Below, in pieces: positions 16,874 through 25,201 of a stretch of DNA of 34,735 nucleotides (the stretch's first letter is position 1; each line of letters begins with the position of its first letter). The stretch is from JBOFCS01 sp051646185 (GTDB taxonomy: Bacteria; Actinomycetota; Actinomycetes; Mycobacteriales; Mycobacteriaceae): positions 1-34,735 of the forward strand of contig JBOFCS010000082.1 in assembly GCA_051646185.1 (NCBI GenBank). Reading direction: 5' to 3'. Under the pieces are notes generated by a model that made no database searches, had not been told where the DNA came from, and worked only from the letters and a program-made list of their open reading frames with translations. The translations under genes were made by a program, and so were the position numbers.

Positions 16874-17409
16874 GGGACAAAGTCAACTTTCGCTATGAGA
16901 ATTTTGCCATCAACGCGTTCCATATTCACCCGTAATCTCCAAATTCGGGGTTCTTCTTGGGCTCCAGAGGAATTTGTCACCTTTGATGTTGCTGAAATTA
17001 AAAGTTGAGCGCCTTCTGAAGTACTTGATTCGATACCGGCTTCAGTAATTTGCCCAACAGTGGTGACTTGTGCTTGTTTCACAACCGACAGAAATGAATC
17101 AGATCTTGCTGAAAAATCCTCGCGAAAAGCTCCGGTGGAAGAATTGAGCAATCTTTCAATGTCAGCATCGACGGTGTCGGTAGAGACAGTTGTGAGGTTA
17201 AGAACTGCCTGACGACCTGCTTGGAGGAAGGCAAGCCTGTCATTCTGGGCTGTCTTGGTTTCTCGATAGTCATACCAAAGCGATATGACGGCAATGCTTA
17301 AGGCAAGTATTACGGCGGAAAAAATCGTAATTTCTTTCCATCTATGTCTTTTTTGAGGTGGTAGGGATGAAAGGTTTGGGTCAGTTCTTTCTGCATCTCT
17401 TTCGGGCAT
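16870..17409 (-). CDS. Mce-associated membrane protein (first gene of pair)
   Basis: The 179-residue protein has a polar N-terminus, one membrane helix (about 27-45) and an extracytoplasmic domain. The sequence VDADIERLLNSSTGAFREDF is a clear Mas-family signature. AGGTGG lies 7 bases before the ATG. It heads a two-gene minus-strand operon whose control region (17410-17560) is shared with the divergent catabolic genes and contains operator-like site 2. This suggests coregulation with the importer and the catabolic genes. Confidence 0.82.
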   Translation of the reverse strand: MPERDAERTDPNLSSLPPQKRHRWKEITIFSAVILALSIAVISLWYDYRETKTAQNDRLAFLQAGRQAVLNLTTVSTDTVDADIERLLNSSTGAFREDFSARSDSFLSVVKQAQVTTVGQITEAGIESSTSEGAQLLISATSKVTNSSGAQEEPRIWRLRVNMERVDGKILIAKVDFVP

Positions 17410-17453
17410 TTTGTTTCCACCTAGCTCGTCTCGGATGTGCTCAATTTTAAGTC

Positions 17454-17472
17454 GGTGGATTTCCTATCCACC
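17454..17472. repeat. Short inverted repeat overlapping operator-like site 2
   Basis: GGTGGAT (17454-17460) and ATCCACC (17466-17472) form a perfect 7-base inverted repeat with a 5-base loop in the divergent control region. Its right arm overlaps the start of the operator-like site by three bases. It could be a second regulator site or a hairpin in the 5' leader of the mas transcript. Confidence 0.5.
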
Positions 17473-17492
17473 GTACTCTTAAGTATGGTACG
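17470..17492. promoter_or_regulatory. Operator-like site 2, shared with 5726-5748
   Basis: A perfect CGTAC-N11-GTACG inverted repeat (arms at 17472-17476 and 17488-17492) lies between the mas pair and the alpha/beta hydrolase operon. Read on the minus strand it contains CGTACCATAC followed by six bases and GTACGGT, matching site 1 in at least 16 of 23 positions. The strongest inference is binding of one TetR regulator at both divergent regions. Confidence 0.6.
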
Positions 17493-17560
17493 TTATTGTG
17501 ACCTGGATCGCACTAGGTCGGTGTAAATCTACTAACTTCAACTGAAGGTGAGGCATTACC

Positions 17561-18721
17561 GTGCACATGATCAGTCGGGATCATCTGCAACGAATCCCAT
17601 TTAGACCCGCTCAAGATGGACGTGTTGAGAGCCACTCAGGTTTGACAAGGCATTATCCAACATTGCACGGCAATTTAGTTGCTCAACAGGGATATTCAAA
17701 GAAGGTTGGTGTGCTTATGGCGCATCCGGCATCAAATTTCCTTTCGCATTTTCTGCTGCGTCCTTGTGCTGATGCCGGTCTACCAATCATGGCTATGAAT
17801 ACACGCTATTGCACTAATGAGCCTGCACTTATTATGGAGCGGGCCGCTGAGGATTTAGGTGCAGGGGTTCGGTGGATGAAAGAAGAGCTGGGATTTGAGA
17901 AGATCGTGCTTCTTGGTTTCAGCGGAGGTGGTTCGCTGATGAGCTTCTATCAAGCTCAAGCATTATCACCTCGGATAACTCATACTCCTGCCGGTGATCC
18001 GGTGGATATTATTGCTTCAGATTTAATTCCAGCCGATGCGTTAATGCTTGTTGGTGCACATCCAGGTCGGGCGAGGGTATTAAGGCATTGGATTGATGCT
18101 GCCGTAACTGACGAGATTGATCCATTTCAGACAGATGCTGAGCTTGACTTGTACGCTCCAGGTCGACATATTCCATTGGACGTAGACTGGGTGCAAGCCT
18201 ACCGGACTGCCCAGCTGAATCGAATGAATAGGATTGATGATTGGGCTTTGGAGCAGCTGTCATTACTGGAAAAACATGGTGCGTCAGATCGGGCTTTTAT
18301 TGTACATCGTACTGTTGCTGATCCTAGGTTTGTAGATCTCAGTATAGATCCTAGTGATCGGTTATTGGGTAGTATGTACGGAGAGCCAAAGCCAGCAAAT
18401 ACAGCAGCAGGAGGGCTAGCTCGAAGTGTTACGGTTCGAAGTTGGCTTAGCACTTGGAGTTTTACTCATACAAATGCAGACGCACTAGTCGATTTGCAAA
18501 CTGTCACTACACCGACGGTGGTTATGTGTCTACTTGCAGATCAAGCAGCCTTTGCTAGTGATTCGATCGGAATGCGCGATGCTAGTGCTGATCCCGAAGT
18601 GGAACTGATAAATATGCCTGGACTCAATCATTACATGGTTGATCAGCCTCAGGGGGCAGGCGAAGTGATTAGTCGATTAAAAAACTGGATTTTGAAGCGC
18701 GATTTAGGGATTACGCTATGA
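17561..18721 (+). CDS. Alpha/beta hydrolase
   Basis: The 386-residue protein has a nucleophile elbow GFSGGGS with Ser121. Asp327 (CLLADQAAF) and His357 (MPGLNHYMV) are good candidates for the rest of the triad, so it should be active. The central part (about 140-270) holds a large cap-like insertion. No signal peptide is visible, so it acts in the cytoplasm, perhaps on an ester, a thioester or a C-C bond of a ring-cleavage product. GTG at 17561 has GAGG 7 bases upstream; an ATG two codons later is an alternative. It is first in a tightly packed operon: its stop overlaps the next ATG (ATGA). The substrate is unknown. Confidence 0.82.
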   Translation: MHMISRDHLQRIPFRPAQDGRVESHSGLTRHYPTLHGNLVAQQGYSKKVGVLMAHPASNFLSHFLLRPCADAGLPIMAMNTRYCTNEPALIMERAAEDLGAGVRWMKEELGFEKIVLLGFSGGGSLMSFYQAQALSPRITHTPAGDPVDIIASDLIPADALMLVGAHPGRARVLRHWIDAAVTDEIDPFQTDAELDLYAPGRHIPLDVDWVQAYRTAQLNRMNRIDDWALEQLSLLEKHGASDRAFIVHRTVADPRFVDLSIDPSDRLLGSMYGEPKPANTAAGGLARSVTVRSWLSTWSFTHTNADALVDLQTVTTPTVVMCLLADQAAFASDSIGMRDASADPEVELINMPGLNHYMVDQPQGAGEVISRLKNWILKRDLGITL

Positions 18722-19998
18722 GTAAGATGGTCATGAATGAAAACAGTTCGGTAGTGGATTGGCAGTGCCCAACAGCATTTAAGTACTGGGAATCACTGGG
18801 TACTGAACGAATACAACAAATTCGTAAACGAGTAAAGAGAATAACTGGAATTGAATTATTTCCCAAAGATGAACAAGCTGCTGCTTTTTGCAAGGATTTA
18901 TTTGCAGGAGATCCGGTAGCTGAACGTTTTGTCGCTGAGACATTCCATGGGGACCTCGGGTCAAAAGCTAGCAGAGCTTTACTCGATCAAGCATTGGAAC
19001 TCGGAATTGATTCTGTTGAGGATGCTCCAGAATCAATGCGAGAGCTTTTTGCTGAATTTGAGACAATACCAGACTGGGTAGACCCTGAACTTGTTGAGCA
19101 AGGAGCTGCAATTTGGCGAAGATGGGGGACGATGCTATTTAGTTTTGCTGGGGCGGAAACGCTAGAGATCTATACCGAATCAGCTGTGGCGACACCACTT
19201 TCTTTGGCTGGTGGATATGCTGGAGATAATGCGCTCCGTCGGTTTCTGGAGACAAGTCGATTTTGGATTGATGTGTCTGAGCCCCAGGCATTGCTTACCC
19301 CAGGAACTAAAGGTCGAGCAACCGCATTGCGGGTACGGATCATGCATGTATCAGTTCGAGCTCGGGTAGCTGGACATCCTGAGTGGGATATAAGTAAGTG
19401 GGGACTGCCAATTAGCCAGGGCTATATGCTTCTTACTCTTTTAGCGGGAAGCGTGACACCAGGTTTGGCACTTTGGACACTTGGCTATCAGACGACACGT
19501 TCTGAAATTAAAGCTTTACTTCATTTTCAGAAGTATATGGGATATCTATTGGGTGTGCGTACTCGCTGGTACCCGGAGAATATTGCAGATTCATTGCGGT
19601 TGCTGCTTATGACCGTGTTATCACGATCTTATGACTCAGGGAATTACGGTAAAGAACTTATTGAATCTTATCCACAAGCATTTGCCCCTCGAGATGGTCA
19701 TCGTGGACTTAAGCGTTTACGAGAAGCATACAATTTTCGGATAAATTCAGTATATTCAGCTATGTTCATGGCACCTGGGACCAGGAAAAAATATCTTCTG
19801 CCCAAGGTATTTCCCTGGCTACTAATACCAATTTTTAGATTTCCTCTTATCTTCTTGATGGAAATTGCCAGAAAAGTTGTGCCAGGTTTTTCTCTTATTC
19901 ACGAGCGAATAATGGTGTGGCATAGGGAAAATTGGTATCAGGCCCAAATGGATGGACGCAAAGCAGCTTTTGATGCTAGTGGAGCTTTGCGACGTTAA
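18718..19998 (+). CDS. DUF2236 (MpaB/latex-clearing-protein type) oxygenase
   Basis: The 426-residue protein carries the core of the DUF2236 family: ALRVRIMHVSVRARV near 203, then PEWDISKWGLPISQGYMLLTLL and FQKYMGYLLGVRTRWYPEN. His210 is the likely axial haem ligand by analogy with rubber oxygenase Lcp, with Arg205, Arg207 and Arg214 nearby. Known relatives use O2 to cut isoprenoid double bonds: Lcp cleaves polyisoprene, and MpaB cleaves the farnesyl chain of a mycophenolic-acid precursor. A role in cleaving a prenyl side chain is therefore a reasonable inference. There is no obvious export signal; a hydrophobic stretch near residue 360-385 could touch the membrane. The ATG overlaps the hydrolase stop. 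Confidence 0.8.
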   Translation: MSKMVMNENSSVVDWQCPTAFKYWESLGTERIQQIRKRVKRITGIELFPKDEQAAAFCKDLFAGDPVAERFVAETFHGDLGSKASRALLDQALELGIDSVEDAPESMRELFAEFETIPDWVDPELVEQGAAIWRRWGTMLFSFAGAETLEIYTESAVATPLSLAGGYAGDNALRRFLETSRFWIDVSEPQALLTPGTKGRATALRVRIMHVSVRARVAGHPEWDISKWGLPISQGYMLLTLLAGSVTPGLALWTLGYQTTRSEIKALLHFQKYMGYLLGVRTRWYPENIADSLRLLLMTVLSRSYDSGNYGKELIESYPQAFAPRDGHRGLKRLREAYNFRINSVYSAMFMAPGTRKKYLLPKVFPWLLIPIFRFPLIFLMEIARKVVPGFSLIHERIMVWHRENWYQAQMDGRKAAFDASGALRR

Positions 19999-20036
19999 TG
20001 TAATTTTACTACTTGATGATAAAGATGGAGTTTTAT

Positions 20037-21092
20037 ATGAAAACAGTTGATATAGTTGAGGCTTGGAATGGTCCAGGTAGAAAAGACGGGATCATAACCG
20101 ATGTTAAACCTTCAGATAACGGTGCCCACCCGACTAATAGCAAACTTGGTTTTGAACATTGGTATTTTGATGCTCATTTAGATGATGGCCATATAGTCGT
20201 TGGATTTCTTCAAACAAGAGAATTGGTAACACGTAAGCCCGGCGTGGAAATACATATTTACTCACCTGATGGGGCTAGGCGTGAGATTGTTAAAACTTAT
20301 GGGATTAGGGAAGCCACCGCTTCATCAGAAAAGTGTGAAGTACGAGTCGGGAAAAACTATGCTTACGCGGAATTTCCTTCCAGTGGTTTACCAATCCACC
20401 ATGTTCACCTCGCTGAAGAAGACATTGTTTTCGACTTAGAATTTTCTAATGAGCTCCCTAGTTGGATGCCAGGTCGTGGTCAGACGTCCTATGGCGAAGA
20501 CAGTTTTTTTGCTTGGACTGTTGGTGCTCCACGTGCGTCTGTGACCGGTACGATTACTATTGGTGGACGCAGCTCTGCAGTGCGGGGTAGGGGTTATGCC
20601 GATCACAATTGGGGTGTGGGGGATATGAAACGAATTATCGATAGATGGTATTGGGGGCGGTTATATGTTGATGATTTTTCCTTGGTCTATGCAACAGTGT
20701 TGACACAGAAAAAATATGGAGCACATGAATCGCGACCGTTAATGCTAGCTAATAAAAATTCGGTGATACTAAGTACCGGAGAGGTTGAATTAACTGAGGG
20801 GCCAAAAATTTTTGATGAAGTGGCTAATCGTGAGTACCCCTCGTGGCTTCGATTAGCTGTTCCTGGAACGGTTGATCTCACCCTTCGTGTTAAAAAGATC
20901 GTTCATGCACACGATTTTCTATCCGATATACCAATAGTTGGTTCTAGGTTTGTTAAACCCCTGGCTAATCGAGCCTTAGGGCGGCCAGGGTATTTCAGAT
21001 TTAGCTCTGATTTTGAGCTTGCCGTGACGTTAGAGGGAAAAGTTGAAAAGCGAGCAGGAACAACGTTACACGAAATGGTTGCTTTAAGATGA
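20037..21092 (+). CDS. CrtC/AttH-like lipocalin-fold protein (putative hydratase or cyclase)
   Basis: The 351-residue protein resembles the carotenoid 1,2-hydratase (CrtC)/AttH group of double lipocalin domains. The best marker is RGRGYADHNWGVG near residue 190, followed by DRWYWGRLYVDDFSLVYATV. The first half contains FEHWYFDAHLDDGHIVVGF. CrtC adds water to an isoprenoid double bond, and tocopherol cyclases share a related fold, so action on a prenyl chain is plausible but unproven. I chose ATG 20037 because GGAG lies 6 bases upstream; the longer frame from 20013 lacks a ribosome site. Its stop overlaps the start of the dioxygenase gene (ATGA). Confidence 0.65.
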   Translation: MKTVDIVEAWNGPGRKDGIITDVKPSDNGAHPTNSKLGFEHWYFDAHLDDGHIVVGFLQTRELVTRKPGVEIHIYSPDGARREIVKTYGIREATASSEKCEVRVGKNYAYAEFPSSGLPIHHVHLAEEDIVFDLEFSNELPSWMPGRGQTSYGEDSFFAWTVGAPRASVTGTITIGGRSSAVRGRGYADHNWGVGDMKRIIDRWYWGRLYVDDFSLVYATVLTQKKYGAHESRPLMLANKNSVILSTGEVELTEGPKIFDEVANREYPSWLRLAVPGTVDLTLRVKKIVHAHDFLSDIPIVGSRFVKPLANRALGRPGYFRFSSDFELAVTLEGKVEKRAGTTLHEMVALR

Positions 21093-22432
21093 GTCTGGAA
21101 TATTTGCATGGTTTTGGTAACGAGCATCATTGCGAAGCAGTAGCTGGAGCCTTAGTATGGGGACAAAACTCGCCGCAGAAGGCACCGCTGGGACTCTACG
21201 CAGAACAGCTTTCCGGTACTGCTTTCACCGAACCTCGCCAGGTAAATCGTAGGAGCTGGGTCTATCGAATACGGCCTTCGGCGCAGCATCCAGTTTTTCG
21301 CCGCATATCAGATGGGAATATTTGTAGCGCCCCTATTGCCGGGGAGGCTAATCCAAATAGGTTACGTTGGGACCCGAAGCCTTTGCCCTGGCCAGAGGGA
21401 GATTTTCTCGATACGCTTAGTACAATTTCAGCAAATGGAAATGTATTGCAGGGGCAAGGAATTGCTGTGCATATGTATCACGCTACCCGGTCAATGCTGG
21501 ATCGATATTTCAGTAATGCAGATGGTGAAATGCTTATCGTCCCACAGCAGGGTGTTATTGTTTTAAGCACTGAATTTGGAAAGTTAAGAGTTTCTCCTGG
21601 AGAAATCGCGGTAGTCGGTAGATCTATTCGTTATAGCGTTGCATTAGAAGATGATCGTGCATCTGGTTATGTATGTGAAAATTATGGTGCAGCTTTCGAG
21701 CTACCAGAGTTGGGGCCAATCGGGGCAAATGGTCTTGCTCATGCCAGGGATTTTCTATACCCTGTTGCAGCATACGAAGATGACGAAAAATCGGTGCAAG
21801 TAGTACAAAAGTTTGGTGGACATCTTTGGGCTGCCGATTATGATCATTCACCTTTGGATGTTGTTGCTTGGCACGGAACATATTTGCCGTATAAGTATGA
21901 CACCGCAAACTTTAATGTTTTGACTACTGCGGGTTGGGATCATCCTGATCCTTCTATTTTTACTTTGCTCACTTCGGCTTCGGAGCGAGCTGGTCAAGCA
22001 AATGTTGACTTTGCGATTTTCCCGGCCCGTTGGGTAGTGGCTGAACATACTTTTCGCCCTCCACATTTTCACCGCAATGTAATGACAGAGTTTATGGGTC
22101 TTGTCGAAGGTGTACATGATTCAAAATCGGAAGGCTTTCTTCCCGGTGGTATAAGTTTGCATAATATGTGGGCAGCTCATGGTCCAGATGTTGAAACTTT
22201 TGAGATGGCTAGTGAGGCTGAATTAGTGCCCCAAAAAATTGATAATTCATTGGCGTTTATGTTTGAAACTCGATGGCCTCTCATCACTACTGATATTGCT
22301 TTTGCATCGTTGCACCGACAGTCGGATTATGATCATTCTTGGGCTGGTTTTAAACGAAAGTTTTTTCATAACAACGTAAATAACACCCACAGAACCGAAG
22401 AAAATCTTTCTACGGTGAATACAAAACAGTGA
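21089..22432 (+). CDS. hmgA: Homogentisate 1,2-dioxygenase family ring-cleavage enzyme
   Basis: The 447-residue protein matches HmgA along its length: YLHGFGNEH, GQNSPQKAPLGLYAEQLSGT, NRRSWVYRIRPS, DVVAWHGTYLPYKY. The iron ligands of the family appear intact as His328 (FRPPHFHRN), Glu334 (MTEFMG) and His364 (AAHGPD), and the catalytic His is His285 (WDHPDPSIF). Such enzymes open a 2,5-dihydroxyphenylacetate ring with O2. No maleylacetoacetate isomerase, fumarylacetoacetase or 4-hydroxyphenylpyruvate dioxygenase gene accompanies it. It instead sits between a prenyl-oxygenase-type gene and an aldehyde dehydrogenase. The true substrate may therefore be a homogentisate analogue rather than a tyrosine-derived intermediate. 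Confidence 0.88.
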   Translation: MSLEYLHGFGNEHHCEAVAGALVWGQNSPQKAPLGLYAEQLSGTAFTEPRQVNRRSWVYRIRPSAQHPVFRRISDGNICSAPIAGEANPNRLRWDPKPLPWPEGDFLDTLSTISANGNVLQGQGIAVHMYHATRSMLDRYFSNADGEMLIVPQQGVIVLSTEFGKLRVSPGEIAVVGRSIRYSVALEDDRASGYVCENYGAAFELPELGPIGANGLAHARDFLYPVAAYEDDEKSVQVVQKFGGHLWAADYDHSPLDVVAWHGTYLPYKYDTANFNVLTTAGWDHPDPSIFTLLTSASERAGQANVDFAIFPARWVVAEHTFRPPHFHRNVMTEFMGLVEGVHDSKSEGFLPGGISLHNMWAAHGPDVETFEMASEAELVPQKIDNSLAFMFETRWPLITTDIAFASLHRQSDYDHSWAGFKRKFFHNNVNNTHRTEENLSTVNTKQ

Positions 22433-22444
22433 AGGAGTTTTGCT

Positions 22445-23923
22445 ATGACCAGTACCGCTTCTGAGGCCGTACCCTATGAGCTTCCTGCAGCCTTATTGCG
22501 AATTGATGGAAATATGGTTGAGGCTCAAGGAGGCGCAACCTATGATTCATATAACCCAGCTACCGAAAAATTAGTGACTAAGGTGGCTGCTGCCACTGCT
22601 ACTGATGTTGATCTGGCAGTTAAAGCTGCCCGTACTGCATTTGAAGCTGGAGCCTGGGCCAGCATGAATGGTGCAGAACGGGGAAAGATACTCGCTCGGG
22701 TAGCCGATCTTATCGAACGCGATGCCGCTACGCTAGCTGCACTTGAAGCAGTTGAAATGGGAAAACTTTTTAAAGACTCAGTCGCTGGGGATATTCCGGT
22801 TGCAGCGAATGTTTTTAGATACTTTTCTGGGTGGGCCGATAAAATTACAGGTGAGACGATATCGTTGCCAGATTTTGGTCCTCAACCTCGATTTGGATTT
22901 ACCATCCGCCAGCCCTTGGGAGTGGTAGGTGCGATTACCCCGTGGAATAATCCAGTCCTTATTGCGGCCTGGAAACTAGCCCCGGCCTTAGCAGCGGGCT
23001 GTACTGCGGTCATTAAGCCTGCTGAAGATGCCTCGCTATCAACACTACGACTTGTTGAATTGTTTGAAGAAGCTGGTTTGCCTCCTGGCGTAGTCAATGT
23101 CGTTACTGGACTTGGGGCAATAGCAGGAGAAGCTCTGGCAACTCATTCAGGAATTGACAAGCTGTCCTTTACCGGAAGTGCAAGAGTGGGTAAGCAGCTA
23201 AACAGTTTAGCCGGAGATTCATTTCGTAAGCTTACGCTTGAACTTGGTGGGAAATCCCCACAATTAATTTTCCCTGATGCAGATATCGAAGCAGCTATGC
23301 CTTGGATAACGATGGGCCCGTTCTATCACCAAGGGCAGGTATGTGCGGCGGGATCGCGAATTATTGCGCATGAATCAATTATTGATCAGGTCATCGAGGG
23401 GTTAGTAGGTGCGGCTGAGTCTGCGGTAGTGGGAGATCCTTTCGATGAACACAGCACGATGGGTTCTATTGTCAATGAGAAACAGCTCAATCAGATTATG
23501 AGTTATATTGATAGCGGAAAGAAAGAAGGTGCGACGCTGATTACCGGTGGTAATCGTATCGACCGTGAAGGTTATTTCGTTGAGCCAACAGTTTTTCGTG
23601 GACACAATAAACTGACTATTGCCCAGGAAGAAATTTTTGGGCCGGTAGCAACTGTGATGAGTTTTAGCACTACCGAAGAAGCTATTCAATTAGCCAATGA
23701 CACAAAGTACGGCTTAAATGCGATGCTGTACACCACAGATTTATCTCGTGCTCATACTGTCATCCCCAAGCTAAAGGTGGGTACAGTGTGGGTTAACGGC
23801 TGGGGAGTGCCTGAAGCCAATCTTCCCTGGGGTGGCAGGGGTGGTAGTGGGATAGGGCGTGAATTAGGGAGAACTGGTATTGAGGCTAATACCGAAGAAA
23901 AAACTATTCATTTAGGCTTGTAA
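22445..23923 (+). CDS. NAD(P)-dependent aldehyde dehydrogenase
   Basis: The 492-residue protein is a standard cytoplasmic ALDH oxidising an aldehyde to the acid. PWNNP (Asn168/169), the cofactor loop SFTGSARVGK (241-250), general base Glu266 (LELGGK) and nucleophile Cys300 (GQVCAAGSR) are all present. AAGGAG lies just before the ATG, 12 bases after the dioxygenase stop, so it belongs to the same operon. By context it could oxidise the arylacetaldehyde or prenyl aldehyde released by the DUF2236 oxygenase. Sequence alone does not fix the substrate. Confidence 0.92.
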   Translation: MTSTASEAVPYELPAALLRIDGNMVEAQGGATYDSYNPATEKLVTKVAAATATDVDLAVKAARTAFEAGAWASMNGAERGKILARVADLIERDAATLAALEAVEMGKLFKDSVAGDIPVAANVFRYFSGWADKITGETISLPDFGPQPRFGFTIRQPLGVVGAITPWNNPVLIAAWKLAPALAAGCTAVIKPAEDASLSTLRLVELFEEAGLPPGVVNVVTGLGAIAGEALATHSGIDKLSFTGSARVGKQLNSLAGDSFRKLTLELGGKSPQLIFPDADIEAAMPWITMGPFYHQGQVCAAGSRIIAHESIIDQVIEGLVGAAESAVVGDPFDEHSTMGSIVNEKQLNQIMSYIDSGKKEGATLITGGNRIDREGYFVEPTVFRGHNKLTIAQEEIFGPVATVMSFSTTEEAIQLANDTKYGLNAMLYTTDLSRAHTVIPKLKVGTVWVNGWGVPEANLPWGGRGGSGIGRELGRTGIEANTEEKTIHLGL

Positions 23924-23979
23924 CAATAGGGTAGTTACTGCACCTTGAGCCAGTAGAGAGGCTGCTAATCTGTGATCGT

Positions 23980-23985
23980 GATACT
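23980..23985 (+). promoter_or_regulatory. Candidate -10 box for a leaderless CoA-transferase transcript
   Basis: GATACT lies exactly 6 bases before the ATG at 23992, and the 68-base gap has no ribosome-binding sequence. The pattern suggests a leaderless message from a separate promoter, although no good -35 is visible. Confidence 0.3.
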
Positions 23986-23991
23986 GCTGAC

Positions 23992-25200
23992 ATGACAGAA
24001 ACTATTGGTGCCCTTGACGGTGTACGTATTTTAGAACTGGGAACGCTTATTGCTGGTCCATTTGCCGGTCGCCTTTTAGGTGACTTAGGTGCCGATGTGA
24101 TCAAAATTGAAGATCCCGCTCGGCCTGACCCATTACGAACTTGGGGTCAGGCCGAGCGGGACGGTCTCCGTTTTATGTGGACCGTCCATGCGCGTAATAA
24201 ACGTTGTGTAACAATAAATTTACGCTCTCCGCAAGGTCGTGATTTGCTCTTAAAGCTTGTGGAAAATGCTGATGTTGTTATTGAAAATTTTCGTCCCGGG
24301 ACCTTAGAAAAATGGGGATTGGGTTATGAAGAGCTATCTGCAGTTAATCCGGGGGTAGTCTTAGCGAGAGTTTCAGGCTATGGACAGACCGGGCCGATGG
24401 CTCATAAAGCAGGGTATGCCTCTGTTGCTGAAGCTGCTAGTGGATTGCGGTATCTTAATGGCTATCCAGATCAGCCTCCGCCCCGTATTGCGTTATCGTT
24501 GGGAGATACTTTAGGTGGAATGTTTGCTGTACAAGGCATTCTGGCGGCGTTACTGGCTAAGGCTCGGACAGGTCGAGGCCAAGTAGTAGATGTAGCTCTT
24601 ACCGAAGCATGTTTAGCCATTCAAGAATCCACCATTCCAGACTATGATGCTGCAGGAGTGGTACGAGGTCCCTCTGGAACCAGGTTAGAGGGGATTGCTC
24701 CGTCAAATTTATACCGAGCAGCTGACGACAGTTGGATTCTGATTGCCGCAAACCAAGACACGGTTTTCCGTAGACTGTGTATTGCTATGGGCATGCCTGA
24801 GTTATGTGATGACCCACGATTTTGTGATCACCTTGCGCGTGGGAGGCATCAGGATGATATCGATGCGATTATTGGGCAGTGGGCCGGACTTCAGCAGCCT
24901 GAGGATCTTCTCAAAAGCCTAGATTCTGCCGGAGTTGTTGCAGGGAAAGTAAATACCATTGCTGAAGTAATGGCTGATCCACAAATGCAATCTAGAGGAA
25001 TGTTTATTGAGCATTTTGATGAGCGCTCTGGAAAATCTGTTTTAGGGCCAGGTATTGTGCCGCTGATGAGTGAAACTCCAGGTGCGGTTCGTTCGGCAGG
25101 ACCACCGTATCCTGGTTTCCATAATGAAGAAGTATTGACCGGATTAGTTGGGTTAGATCGGGCGCAATTGCTGGATCTAAAATCGCTGGGAGTGATCTAG
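23992..25200 (+). CDS. CaiB/BaiF-family (class III) CoA transferase
   Basis: The 402-residue protein belongs to the formyl-CoA transferase/CaiB family, which moves CoA between carboxylic acids. Typical parts are VRILELGTLIAGPFAGRLLGDLGADVIKIE at the start, ENFRPGTLEKWGLGYEEL near 98 and the catalytic Asp172 in LSLGDTLGG. It would activate an acid product of the pathway as a CoA thioester. It lies 68 bases after the ALDH gene and one base before the lyase gene. Codons 41-57 contain an unusual 18-base perfect inverted repeat, but the protein remains in register with the family there. Confidence 0.9.
   Translation: MTETIGALDGVRILELGTLIAGPFAGRLLGDLGADVIKIEDPARPDPLRTWGQAERDGLRFMWTVHARNKRCVTINLRSPQGRDLLLKLVENADVVIENFRPGTLEKWGLGYEELSAVNPGVVLARVSGYGQTGPMAHKAGYASVAEAASGLRYLNGYPDQPPPRIALSLGDTLGGMFAVQGILAALLAKARTGRGQVVDVALTEACLAIQESTIPDYDAAGVVRGPSGTRLEGIAPSNLYRAADDSWILIAANQDTVFRRLCIAMGMPELCDDPRFCDHLARGRHQDDIDAIIGQWAGLQQPEDLLKSLDSAGVVAGKVNTIAEVMADPQMQSRGMFIEHFDERSGKSVLGPGIVPLMSETPGAVRSAGPPYPGFHNEEVLTGLVGLDRAQLLDLKSLGVI
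24114..24161. repeat. 18-base perfect inverted repeat inside the CoA transferase gene
   Basis: TCCCGCTCGGCCTGACCC (24114-24131) and its exact reverse complement (24144-24161) flank a 12-base loop. The GC-rich stem could form a strong RNA hairpin or DNA cruciform. It is wholly coding (residues 41-57) and has no T-run, so it is not a classical terminator. Confidence 0.85.
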
Positions 25201-25201
25201 C

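Noticed and set aside
24114..24161. Rho-independent terminator
   Set aside because: It lies inside an intact coding frame and has no following T-run.
21089..25200. Ordinary tyrosine/homogentisate pathway
   Set aside because: There is no hydroxyphenylpyruvate dioxygenase, maleylacetoacetate isomerase or fumarylacetoacetase beside the HmgA homologue. Only the ring-cleavage step is represented.
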